DNA of 64,000 nucleotides from Nephrocerus scutellatus (Eukaryota > Arthropoda > Insecta > Diptera > Pipunculidae). The translations under genes and the position numbers were made by a program. Below the pieces are notes generated by a model. That model ran no database searches. It worked only from the letters and a program-made list of their open reading frames with translations, and was not told the origin of the DNA. Position 1 is the first letter of the stretch. Every line of letters starts with the position of its first letter. The stretch covers positions 91,596,965 to 91,660,964 of the forward strand of contig OX352765.1 of NCBI GenBank assembly GCA_947095585.1. The letters run 5' to 3'. Positions 54,001 through 64,000 of the stretch are shown here, one piece after another.

Positions 54001-57000
54001 CAATATTACCAATGTATTACAATTTCTTCTCTAACTCTTTGTGTCTATAAAAAGACACTTGGAAAGGTTGGTCGCGTCCAGCAAGTCTATCACGACAATG
54101 ATTTGAAAGTTGAGGTGGGCAACACATCGTGGACATACAATCCGTTGGCGGTTACTAAAGTGGTAAGTTTAATTTTAAATCTGAAACACATTTGAGCACG
54201 TTGAGAGTAAACTTTCAAGGTGCAAAGAGAAAAAGCAAATGCGAAGGAATTAACCCTTTTATAATTGTTATTGTTGGTTGGCTGAGGAGCCTTGTGTTCT
54301 GCAACCTTGGGATCTATTGTGCATTCCAGATGATTTACCACATTAGTGATTATTTAGTTCCTTTATGAATGCCATTATATCTACTAATTTGATTGGTCTG
54401 GCATTCAGTCAAAGAACTGTATAAGCCTTGTAGTGTTTTATTGTTTTCCGGGCGAGGGCTTCATATATGAAAATAATGCATTTGATGTTTCTTTTGCCTC
54501 GTTACAGAATAGGCAGCGGTCCGATTTGTTTTTTTTTTTTCGGAAGCGCCTGTAGGTAATCTTCCAAAGATACCAATGGGCCGTGCCATTGGTTATGCCC
54601 GATTCATATACCTGATCCCGACAATGTCAGCCGTTATATGCTTTATGTTATGTGCTAAGCCTCACCCCTCAGAGAGGTATTATGAGACCGGCGTGTGCTC
54701 ATAGTAGTAGGAGATACATGGATTATCTAGGAAAAATCTTCCACCTAGCTGATCGCTCCTATTGCCAAAACTTTAGAGACACTACTCCTCCCCAGTCTTT
54801 ATCAACATTTGAGTCTCGCCTCCCACCAACACGACTCAAGGAAACATCGCTGCACTACTACTGCCTTAACGGATCTGACGACGCTCATTGCGGACGATCC
54901 TAACCACCGTCGCCCGCACTGGAGCACTGCTGTCGTGGCATTCGATTTGTCCAAGGCGTTCGACACGGTTGACCACTCTATTACTCTCCTACAGACATAC
55001 TGAATTCCCCTCTCCCCAACTCCATCAAAAGGTTCCTGTCAGCTTACATAAATGGTAGGAGCCCATATATGGAATTCAGAAATTCCTGCTCAAAGCATCG
55101 TAAACTTAAGATGGGAGTCCCACAAGGAGAGGTTCTCTCTCCCATCTTTTTTAATCTCTATGTCTCGATACTCCCTACTCCCATACTGGCGTTAAACTGA
55201 TCACTTACGCTGATGATTGCTCTGTTGCTGCCTCCGGTGCAGATATAAAAGAGGTTATACATAGGATAAATTCCGACTTGATAGTGCAATCTAAATTTTT
55301 AAAGATAAGGAAACTTCACCTTGCATTCCAAAAAGCATCTGCTACGCTGTTTACCTCTTGGACTAAAGAACTCAGGCTATCACTTGACTCCAGAATTTTA
55401 GGAGTCATATTCGACAACCTCCTTACCTTCTTTAGGCACGCAAAGCCCTAGCCGGAACCGTATGGGGTAAGGCCAAAAAGTCCTTGTGACGACGTATTAA
55501 GCTATTGCCCGCTCAATTATTCTCTACGTCTTCCTCATCTGGTCATCATTTTTAAGTGGCACTTAATGGAATAATATCCAGTCCAGACAAAATAGAGCCC
55601 TTCGCATCGCAACTGGGTGCCCCTCCATAACTAACCCCAATCAGCGTCTTATAGTATACACTATGATACAGTCTCTGGAGCAGTCTCCTCAAGTAAGGTC
55701 AATAGAGTCCTCAAGTAAAGGTAAGGTAAGGGAAACATGGTCTGACTTCTCTCAGTCACTACAATAAGTACTTTGCGTGATGCACATTGTGTTTGTGGTT
55801 TTTTTATTCTTTACGATTTACACGACAGGCATCATCCACTGCAGATGGCAGCTGTGTGCCGGTAATTTCCAGTGGGGAACGTCTGTCGGCAATTTTGAAG
55901 AAACTTTTTGAACCGAATGTCTCTGGCGATGCCACCGAAGAGTTTGTCAAGGCAGCAGCCAACGGCTATGCTGTAAGTATACCTGTGTATTACTTCTTCC
56001 AGAAATGACAATAATTGTGCTACTATTTTTTAGTCGCGTTGCGAGGAATACCTTACAGGTACATCGCCCACTACATCGGCTACAAACACATTGGCCGATG
56101 TAAATGGTGTCTTTGCTGGGCACACTGCTCTTCAGGCAGCTTCTCAAAACGGTCACATAGATGTTATTCAAGTGTTGCTGCGACATAGTGTCGACGTGGA
56201 AATCGAAGACAAAGACGGAGATCGTGCAGTACATCATGCTGCATTCGGTGATGAGCCGGCTGTCATTGAGATTCTCTCAAAAGCTGGTGCCGATTTGAAT
56301 GCTCGCAATAAACGCCGCCAAACTGCATTGCACATTGCTGTTAATAAAGGTCACTTGAATGTTGTTAAGACATTGTTGTCGCTTGGTTGCCATCCCAGTT
56401 TGCAGGATTCCGAAGGTGACACACCTTTGCACGATGCCATCTCGAAGGAACACGATGAAATGTTGTCGTTACTGTTGGAATTTGGTGCCGACATTACACT
56501 GACCAATAACAATGGATTCAATGCTTTGCATCATGCAGCCCTCAAGGGTAATCCTAGCGCAATGAAAATTCTTCTAACGAAAACGAATCGACCGTGGATT
56601 GTTGAGGAGAAAAAAGACGACGGCTATACAGCCTTGCATTTGGCAGCGTTGAACAATCATGTGGAAATCGCTGAACTTTTAGTGCACATGGGCAAAGCGA
56701 ATATGGATCGGCAAAATGTGAATTTGCAGACGGCTTTGCATTTGGCTGTCGAACGGCAACACGTACAGATTGTCAAGTTGCTTGTGCAGGAGGGAGCCAA
56801 TCTTAACATTCCCGACAAAGACGGCGATACGCCACTTCATGAGGCTCTTCGTCATCACACACTGTCGCAGTTGAAGCAGCTGCAAGATGTTGAGGGTTTT
56901 GGCAAACTGCTCATGGGGCTGCGTAATGCCAACGACAAGAAAGCCTCGGCTTCGATTGCATGCTTCCTTGCGGCAAACGGTGCTGATCTGACGCTGAAAA

Positions 57001-58372
57001 ATCGCAAACTTCAGACACCCTTGGATTTGTGCCCCGATCCGAATCTCTGTAAGACACTTGTCAAGTGTTTCAATGAGCGCAAGACCGACGATTCTGAGTT
57101 GCCTGGCAATGTTGCAGGAACAAGTTCGAATGCAAGAGCAAGAGCTGTTGGCAATTCTGCACTCGGAATAGCACCGGTGTTGACCGGCACAATTGGTAAC
57201 GCAATGCACACCTCATCTACGTCCAATTTGCAACTTGCAAACAGTAGCGTTGGTGGTGGCCTCAACGGAATGGCAAATGATTTAGCAGTAGCTCTCCATG
57301 ATTCTTCGGAGCAAACAGCAGTGAAGGTAGCGGCGACATCACTTGAGGAGTGTCTGGTGTGTTCTGATGCAAAAAGGGATACTGTCTTTAAGGTAAGTAA
57401 TACTGATTATTAGTTTCTTTCTTGAAATAATTTTTCTTTAATTTCTCCAGCCTTGTGGTCATGTTTGTTGTTGCGATACCTGCGCTCCGCGTGTCAAAAA
57501 ATGTCTTATCTGTCGTGAAACGGTATCTTCGCGGGAAAAAATCGACGAATGTCTCGTCTGTTCGGATCGTCGAGCTTCTATATTTTTCAAACCGTGCGGC
57601 CACATGGTCGCCTGCGATAACTGCTCAGGTCTGATGAAGAAATGTGTACTTTGTCGGACGCAAATTGAAGAGATGGTTCCATTCTCGTTGTGTTGTGGCG
57701 GAACCGGAATTGTAGAAAAGGTAACACACCAACCACCACAAGAAGATTGTTGTCGTAGCTTTGAGGAAATCAGCTCCTCCACCGAGTCATATTCTGATGG
57801 TTCTTCTTCCATTCTGCAGGTGATGCTAGCGTCGAATGATAAAACGGATATAATACCGCATTGTGTGAATACAACGGGAAAAGGGGTAGCAATGAATAAT
57901 ACAGCAGCGGCACCCTCGGTGCTCACCACCCCAATTGCTAACAATAATAATCTGAATGGTGTAAGCAACACAAATAATGTCAACGTCAACAGCAACAATA
58001 ACAATAATGCTATGCTGGGAGTCGGCAGTGGTGGTGGTGGTGGTGGTTGTGTAGGAAGCAAAATCAGTGGTAGCGGTGGTGTGGTCGTCGCTCCAACAAA
58101 CGTCAACACTTTCCAAATGGACGATGTTCAAAAGCTCAAACAGCAATTGCAAGATATCAAGGAGCAGGTAAACCTGTTTTCTTCTCACGTTTGGCATTTC
58201 TTTAACAAATTTTTCCACAACTCATTTGCAGACAATGTGCCCTGTTTGCTTTGATCGAATCAAAAATATGGTATTCCTTTGCGGCCACGGCACATGCCAG
58301 ATGTGTGGAGATCAAATTGATGGATGTCCGATTTGCCGAAAGACCGTTGAAAAACGAATTTTGCTTTTTTAA
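51042..58372 (+). CDS. mib1: E3 ubiquitin ligase mind bomb 1
   Basis: Ubiquitinates Delta/Serrate-type Notch ligands in the signal-sending cell to drive their endocytosis. Seven exons: 51,042-51,410, 52,994-53,971, 54,055-54,162, 55,829-55,972, 56,034-57,392, 57,451-58,167, 58,232-58,372, giving 1,271 residues. All introns are phase 0. A Ser/Gly/Ala-rich leader (1-104) precedes MIB/HERC2 domain 1 (~105-170), a ZZ zinc finger (~174-222, MCDTC...CAEC...DLCSIC), MIB/HERC2 domain 2 (~244-310) and the Mib repeats (~345-510, [13 protein letters not shown]). Ankyrin repeats (~555-860, [33 protein letters not shown]) follow, then three C-terminal RINGs: [14 protein letters not shown] (~970-1010), [20 protein letters not shown] (~1017-1055) and [20 protein letters not shown] (~1226-1271). 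The RING2-RING3 linker is long, with Asn- and Gly-runs. Introns 1 and 3 carry LINE fragments. All zinc ligands look intact, so it should be functional. Confidence 0.97.
51835..52035 (+). mobile_element. CR1/jockey-type LINE 3' tail, copy 3 (in mib1 intron 1)
   Basis: The plus strand reads [20 protein letters not shown] then [12 protein letters not shown], ending in AACCCCTTGAGCGTGTG. It is the same tail as at 10,577 and 41,980 and the best preserved of the three. It is sense-oriented within mib1 intron 1. Confidence 0.7.
54540..55700 (+). pseudogene. Jockey-clade LINE RT remnant in mib1 intron 3
   Basis: Across several frameshifts the sense strand encodes [17 protein letters not shown] (first catalytic Asp), [39 protein letters not shown] and [20 protein letters not shown] (catalytic YADD). 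The order and residues are jockey-clade. Both ends are decayed and the frame is shifted between motifs. The intron is ~1.67 kb, mostly because of this insertion. Confidence 0.75.
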
Positions 58373-59256
58373 GTTTCTAGGAAGAAACCTTTCATATGAA
58401 TTGGATTTAATCAGAGCAACTTGCTGCTCTAAGATACTCTAGCAACAGCTTTTCAAACAATAATTATATTCACATACATATTTCTTTTATAATTAAACCA
58501 AAACAATATGTTTAGAACTTAATTATTAGCGATTTTTTAAATTTTTTCATCGATATCAATGAATTACTTTTTATGGAAGGAACCGAGATCCCCTCCCTCA
58601 TTACTTGCTTCATGTAGGAAAAAGTCTAAAAAAAGACATTCAACTTTTTATTTGTTTAACTATGAAATAAATAATTGAACTTCCAAGATTTTAGCACATA
58701 ATTTGTATTATTCAACTTATACTTAACTTGTAAGCTATTTAATTGTCATCTACTATTTATCAATGTCAATTTACAAAACCATTTTGTTATTTTCTGCATA
58801 CATGTATTTTATATGCGATAAAAATATACAAAGCAATATTATTGCTATTCGCTTTCATTAAACTGCCTGTATCACTTGAGTAAAAAATCGTTTGACGACG
58901 TTGTATGCCCATATCTTTTGTTTCGGCAAAGAGCTGGAACTTACGTGCAACCATTTTCGTAACAGCTTACAGGAGTAAATCTTCCTTCAATGACAACTCT
59001 AAATCAAATACCAAATGTTTTGAATTTTTGGTTAAATCAAAACAAAACCAACCACGGATAAGATGACGTTAGGTCAGCACGGCGTGCCACATCTACTCGC
59101 TCTCTTCTTATATAATGGTGAAAAGCAGCGACAGGGACAGTTGCAACATAACAGAATACAAGGTCGATCACACGGCGATTGTATTGCTCGATCTGATGTC
59201 GATTGTATTAGTTGAGACCATTTGATTGACTTTAATTTAACAAAAGTAAACGGCTT
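58373..59256. other. mib1 3' flank, no other gene
   Basis: Probable mib1 3' UTR with poly(A)-signal-like ATTAAA near 58,493 and AATAAA near 58,667. No other gene is recognised. Confidence 0.5.
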
Positions 59257-59665
59257 AAGGCCGTTTTCGAAACCGCGACTTATTTAAGACTTGTTGACTT
59301 ATTTGCCGCCATCTTAAATAAGTCAGTAAAACCGTTCGAAACGTATCATTGACTTATTTTGACAGCTGCTTTTAAACAACAAATAATTTTCTTGCGTTTA
59401 AAGCTGCATTTTATTTGCCGAGCGAGTTCGGAATTCGAATGTCAAAACCAGCCAAACAGCAGGTTTTCACAATTCCAAAGAAGGAATTCGACAGTGCAAT
59501 TGTTGTTGTTCCTCGGCAAATAAAATACGACTTAAAAAACCGAAAAAAATCATGTGAATTCGATTTTCGTGCAAGATAGAGATAGAAAATAAGTCACCTC
59601 GCGAGGAGACTTATTTGAATAAGTCAGGTTCCACAAATAATTCTTCGTTTCGAAAACAACCTAAA
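59257..59665. mobile_element. Fold-back/MITE-like element with nested inverted repeats
   Basis: The outer ends are inverted: GGCCGTTTTCGAAAC at 59,259-59,273 versus GTTTCGAAAACAACC at 59,647-59,661. An inner pair is also inverted: TTTTATTTGCCGAG near 59,410 versus CTCGGCAAATAAAAT near 59,513. Repeated GACTTATTT/AAATAAGTC words lie between. No coding sequence. Superfamily and exact ends uncertain. Confidence 0.5.
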
Positions 59666-59929
59666 GTCTTAAATGGTATTCTAATTTTATAGCCTTAAAT
59701 TTTGTAATTGAAAGTACAAAAAAATTTTGATTTTGCCCAGATTTAAACCCTAGAATAATAAAAAAGTGTCAAAGTTATTAATTCTTCGAAAGCGAATGTT
59801 ATATTACCACCGGTTGTATATAATCGTTAAGATGTTTGTTTTGTTTTTTAATTTTCCTTTCGTTCGTCAACATCCAGCTAATTAAATTTCAATAATGATT
59901 AAAATGTTTGTAAATGAAATAACCCTTTT

Positions 59930-60465
59930 TTACTTTCTTTTACATAGTAAAAGGAAGTATAGTAATAATAATATTCGGCGCGACATACCGTTGCGGTCCA
60001 AGGCCTAGCTTCTCGCGATCACTTGTGTATTGTGTTATGCATGTTTATTTTTTGACACAAATTAAATGCCGGATCTTAACGGCGAATTGTGAAGCTTTCC
60101 GTGAGAAGTTTTATTACTCTCGGAATGTTTGTCACCCATTCTCCAGAGGCGGGAAACCGCGAAAATTACTCTTGGTGTTACTGGGATTCGAACCACGAAC
60201 CCCTGCTCAGTAGACATGCGCTTTTCCACTGAGCCAAGGCGCCCACAAAAGTAAGATTTTTGCAGATTTACCCATTACCGTATCTCCTGAGTCAGAAAAA
60301 GCGAAAATAAAAAAATCTCCGTCTGTATGTCTGTGTTCACGCTTCAGCCCAACGGCCGAACTTATCGGGATAAAAGTTCATATTTAACCTTTTTACATAA
60401 ATTGTGAGGAGCCAGATGATTTTGACGGAAACCTGACAGAAATTCTTCCAAAAATCTTCTGTCTT
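59930..60465 (+). repeat. Dispersed TACTTTCTTTTAC repeat, copy 3, split by a SINE
   Basis: TACTTTCTTTTACATAG then TAAAAGGAAGTATAGTAAT (59,931-59,966) is separated from its normal continuation GATTTACCCATTACCGTATC (~60,264) by a minus-strand SINE. It continues to ATGATTTTGACGGAAACCTG. Compare 24,195-24,450, where the repeat is uninterrupted. Confidence 0.7.
59965..60247 (-). mobile_element. tRNA-derived SINE, nearly full copy
   Basis: Minus-oriented copy of the 15,191 family. It has the tail AATAATATTCGGCGCGACAT, the 3' block GTTGCGGTCCAAGGCCTAGC, and the head GGGATTCGAACCACGAACCC ... GAGCCAAGGCGCCC with a recognisable box B and box A. Inserted inside another repeat. Flanking duplications are short and unclear. 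Confidence 0.8.
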
Positions 60466-63319
60466 CATCCATGTCCATAACGTCCATTCACGTTAAAAAT
60501 TACAGCCGACTGACGAATTTGTGTACACATTATCGATCATAAGCAAACATTGCTGTTGACTGACAGTCATTGTCCACCGAAAAAAATTTGATAGCGATAA
60601 GTTTCGAGTGTCAGTCAGTAAGTCAGACGTTCACACTGTTGATCAAAAGCTACAGTCAAGTTCCATAGTTTGTCAATCTTTATGATGACTTATAAATTAA
60701 GATTTGGCATTGGTAACGCGCATTAATTATTTCGCCCAACACAATACACAAATAAAAAGAGACATACATTCAACAATCCCAATAAATCAACAAGATAAAA
60801 GCATACAACACCATAATAAATGACAAACACAATCCACAACAAAGAGAAAATCCATTGATAATCAGAAAGAGAAAGAAAGTGTGTCCAAGTAGCCAAATCA
60901 TCATCTTTATCAACCACTATTAAATAGCCAATGCATTACAGCAAGCCAAGCAGATGAAAAATTTATTGCAAATGGCGAACATTGGTGTCGGACATAATTA
61001 TTTTCGTTTGGTGTAAAATCGAGTTTTGCATGCTTTGTCGTAATGTTTTTATTGACAATTCCGATAAAATTTTACTATTCGCTTTCAATGTGTACAATGC
61101 AAAATTGCAAGTAGAAGTTTTCTAAACTTGGGTGAGTTTCGTGAGCAAATAATCAGTAATTAGAAGAGAAGTGACGAGCGTTTTAGCCAACAGCAATAAT
61201 TGAAGATATAATAATAATTCTTGCTATCTAAATCGTGTTGCTTACCCATGTCGTATGTTTGCTCTGTACGCAATTGTTATTCCGCTAAATATATGCCAAA
61301 ATAAATAAAAGCAATTATTTTTTACAATAAAGCGAAAAAATTTGCGGGAAATTTTTTATTTCGTATTGTTTTTTTTGTTTATGTGGGAAATAGTGTGAAT
61401 AAAGTAGTAAATTGTATTCACCGCCCTTTTTCACTTATAATGATGGTGACGAAATTTTTTTTCTCCTTTTCAACTTTTGTATATTTCTATATTGCGTTGC
61501 TAGAAAAAGAACTGAAATGAAATAAAAAAGCGCCAAAAGTTAAGCCCCCCAATTGTCTGAATGAATTCCCACCATCCATCCGCCTCATCAATGTTCGTGG
61601 CGAAAGTTGGCCGTTAATGCATCATCGTCAGTAATTAATTTCTAAAGTTAATCTGCCGCCAAAATCTACATATTTTGAATTTGGTTGAGTACACTTTGTT
61701 GTGTGGAAGTAATCACTTCTTAACAAAGAGGCAATATTCATTGAATTGTGTCCAAAACAGTAGGTAGGAAAGAGGCTCTGGAATTAGTCTTGATTCGTGA
61801 ATACTTTCTACTTTTTCCGCTCATTCCGTTCCGTTCACTTCTCAGTGCTCAGCAAAGTGGACTACGAAATTAAATGATTGTCTCGACTCTCGACAATCAC
61901 ATAAAAAATTATTTTCTACCTACACATTTACGCGATGAGGAAAAAATGTGTGGCATCCTTTGTACCACAAGCAACTTTGCATTTCTTTCGTGATTTTAAT
62001 GTTGGATTACATTTTTGTTTAAATAAAAAAAACAAGCGAATTGTTTTTCTACCTCCTCACGACATTCAACAACCGCCGTATTCGAGCTCTAGCTGATATC
62101 TGATCTGAGGAGAAATGAGAGTGTCGGTCGGAAACGACTGCTTCTGGCTTCTGGTGGTTTAATGTTTTGCAGCTGACTGTTTTCATGTTGTGTGAATAGC
62201 GCTGTTGTTGCTATTGCTGCTGCTAAGCTCATTTGTTGTTCCAACTTTAACTTGGCTGGCTAGCTAGGCAATGAAGTAGATGATAACACAAAACCACAAA
62301 CCGAGAGAAAAGACACAGTTATACCTTACACGACACAACTACACACTGATTACTCTGAAAATTCACACGTTATGCTAATTCAAGCTCTTTTCGGATATTG
62401 TTTGCTTGAAGATCTTCTTAATTCTAAAGGATATATCGCGATAACAAAACGATAAAAAATCCTCAATATTTGAACACGCGCACATGCTAGCTCGGCACCC
62501 GACGTACGTACTCTTCACAAGGACACCCCTAAGTGAATGAAGCACCAAACACAACCAGCGTTTTGTATTCGATTGCCTCTTGTCGACGACTGCCCGGTGG
62601 TGACTGCCAATCGACGATGAATTCACACGTCGTGTAGGCAGTCAGTCAGTCAGCCGAAATACAAAGCTGGCAGTCAGCCGATGTATCGGAGAAAACCAGC
62701 TGCAGCTAGACTACTACGGACTACGGAGTACTAGTTTTGTGTTTATCTCTTGCCGATTAAAATGTGAGGAAACACATTAATTTGTTCACTCAAATTTTAC
62801 AAACAGAACTTGAATACGAAATCAGTTGATTGTCATCCGTTGTATTGTAACGACATCGACTCTTGAAAGTCTAGTAGCTGATATTCTATTGCCATATATC
62901 CATTCGCTTCTCAGAGTGTCCACATAATAGTGCGATTATTACTATTTATTCGATTTGTATAATATTACCATTTCAATGTTTGGTTTTTGCTTCTCTTATG
63001 GATTCTATTATAGGGTGGGCGCTGTAGCCGTGGCTTGGTGGTTTTTAGGATTGCAACTGGTTTGTTTAATTTAAAATAATGCACATTATTTGTTTACCTT
63101 TGCATCAGATTTCAATATCTTATCAAATCTTGTCCAATAACGTCTTAGGTATAGTCATTTAGACTCCAAAGTATTCTGCTAAAACACTTTGAATGCCGGG
63201 ATCACTAATGCAACATAGAAAAATTCCTAAACTTATTCTCTCCTCTTTTATTTTTAACTTTTCTCCAATCAAAAACCTGCCTCTGTCTTCCTGTCGGTTT
63301 ATATATCATTCTGTCACGT
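60466..63319. other. Long intergenic stretch, no gene recognised
   Basis: No coding exon or repeat boundary that I can support. 62,050-62,760 is less AT-rich, with clustered CAGTCAGTCAGTCAGCC and CAGCTGCAGCTAG words. It could be part of a promoter/5' leader of a gene beyond the window. Confidence 0.35.
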
Positions 63320-64000
63320 TTTTTTCTTACTTGCTTGAGGCGGTCTTGAGTCTGGTCTTGATGCGGTCTTGAGTGTGGTCTTGAGGGGGTCTTGAGGGAG
63401 TTCTTGTAGGTTCTTGAAGGTAGTCTTTAAGGATGGCCTTGGGGCTTGAGGGCGGTTTGAGGAAGTCTTTAGATGGTTTTTAGGAGGTTTTGTGGAGGGT
63501 TTGAGGAGAGTTTGAGAAAGCCTTGAGTTGGGTCCGGTAGGGGGTCGTAACGTAGTCTTGACGGACACTTGAGGGATTTTGAGAGGGGTCTTGAGGGAGT
63601 TCTGAGTGGATCTTCAGAGGGTATTGAGAAGGGAGTCTTAAGAAGTTATTGAGGGGGTCTCAAGGGGGTCGTGAGTGGAACCTTATGGGGGTTTTTATGT
63701 GGTCTTGAGACTGTTTTAAGGTGGTCTTAAGGGAACCTTTAAGGGGTTTGAGGGAGTATTTATGGGGGTAGTAACGTGGTCTTAACGGGGTTTTGAGCTG
63801 ATCTTGAGTGAGTCTTTAGGTAGCCATGAAGGGGGTCCCGATGGGATTTTGTGAGGATCTTTAGTGGGTTCCTAGGTGGTCTTGAATGGATCCTGAGGGG
63901 ATTTTGGGAGAATCTTAAGTAGAGTCTTAGAGGTTTAGTTAGATTGTTTAAAAGGGGTCTTGGGGGGGGGGGGACTTAGGAGGGTTTTGAGGGGTTCTTA
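63320..64000. repeat. Degenerate GGTCTTGAGGGGGTC minisatellite
   Basis: About 670 bp to the window edge of short degenerate units (GGTCTTGAGGGGGTCTTGAG and variants), almost free of C on the plus strand. It is the opposite-strand equivalent of the tract at 19,677-20,485. The proline/lysine-rich minus-strand frame at 63,314-63,568 is a by-product of the repeat, not a gene. Confidence 0.8.

Noticed and set aside
63314..63568. Proline/lysine-rich 84-aa gene
   Set aside because: It lies wholly inside the degenerate minisatellite. Its composition is dictated by the repeat and there is no start context or neighbour support.

Overview
The window is a stretch of a large, repeat-rich insect nuclear genome, most likely a fly (Diptera). 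The evidence is four eukaryotic protein genes with GT-AG introns, most of them very short (56-66 nt), in a low-gene-density, AT-rich background dominated by non-LTR retrotransposon fragments, tRNA-headed SINEs, Helitron-like elements and MITEs. There are no prokaryotic features. The species cannot be named from the sequence alone.

Layout. 1-39,700 is essentially gene-free and built of nested, mostly degraded mobile elements. It holds jockey-, CR1-, RTE- and LOA/I-type LINE remnants, mariner-like transposase remnants, two Helitron-like elements, a tRNA-derived SINE family, several MITEs, a two-monomer satellite and a degenerate CTCAAGACC-type minisatellite. The best preserved element is a 2.6 kb LINE at 33,135-35,729. 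Its 781-aa endonuclease C-terminus/reverse-transcriptase frame is uninterrupted and it is bounded by a perfect 14-bp target-site duplication. 39,741-41,326 (+) is Alg10, the ER glucosyltransferase that completes the N-glycan precursor. 43,013-44,330 (+) is mRpS31, a mitochondrial small-ribosomal-subunit protein. Its stop codon lies only 35 bp from the stop codon of a convergent gene at 44,366-49,441 (-), which encodes a 1,672-aa basic, coiled-coil-rich protein I do not recognise. 51,042-58,372 (+) is mind bomb 1 (mib1), the Notch-ligand E3 ubiquitin ligase, in seven exons with all introns in phase 0. Two of its introns have taken up LINE fragments. 58,373-64,000 has no gene I can support and contains a fold-back element, a SINE nested in another repeat, and a second large tract of the degenerate minisatellite.

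The genes do not form a pathway. They are independent housekeeping/developmental genes (ER glycosylation, mitochondrial translation, Notch signalling) plus one orphan, placed close together between repeat-filled intergenic regions. The exon models were built by reading splice sites by eye and checking frame closure. They all close in frame, but they are not supported by transcripts.

I found no convincing new multi-gene system. The observations most worth following are the large unrecognised gene, the fresh LINE insertion, the SINE with intact duplications, the shared internal-deletion junctions among LINE fragments, and the dispersed strand-asymmetric minisatellite.
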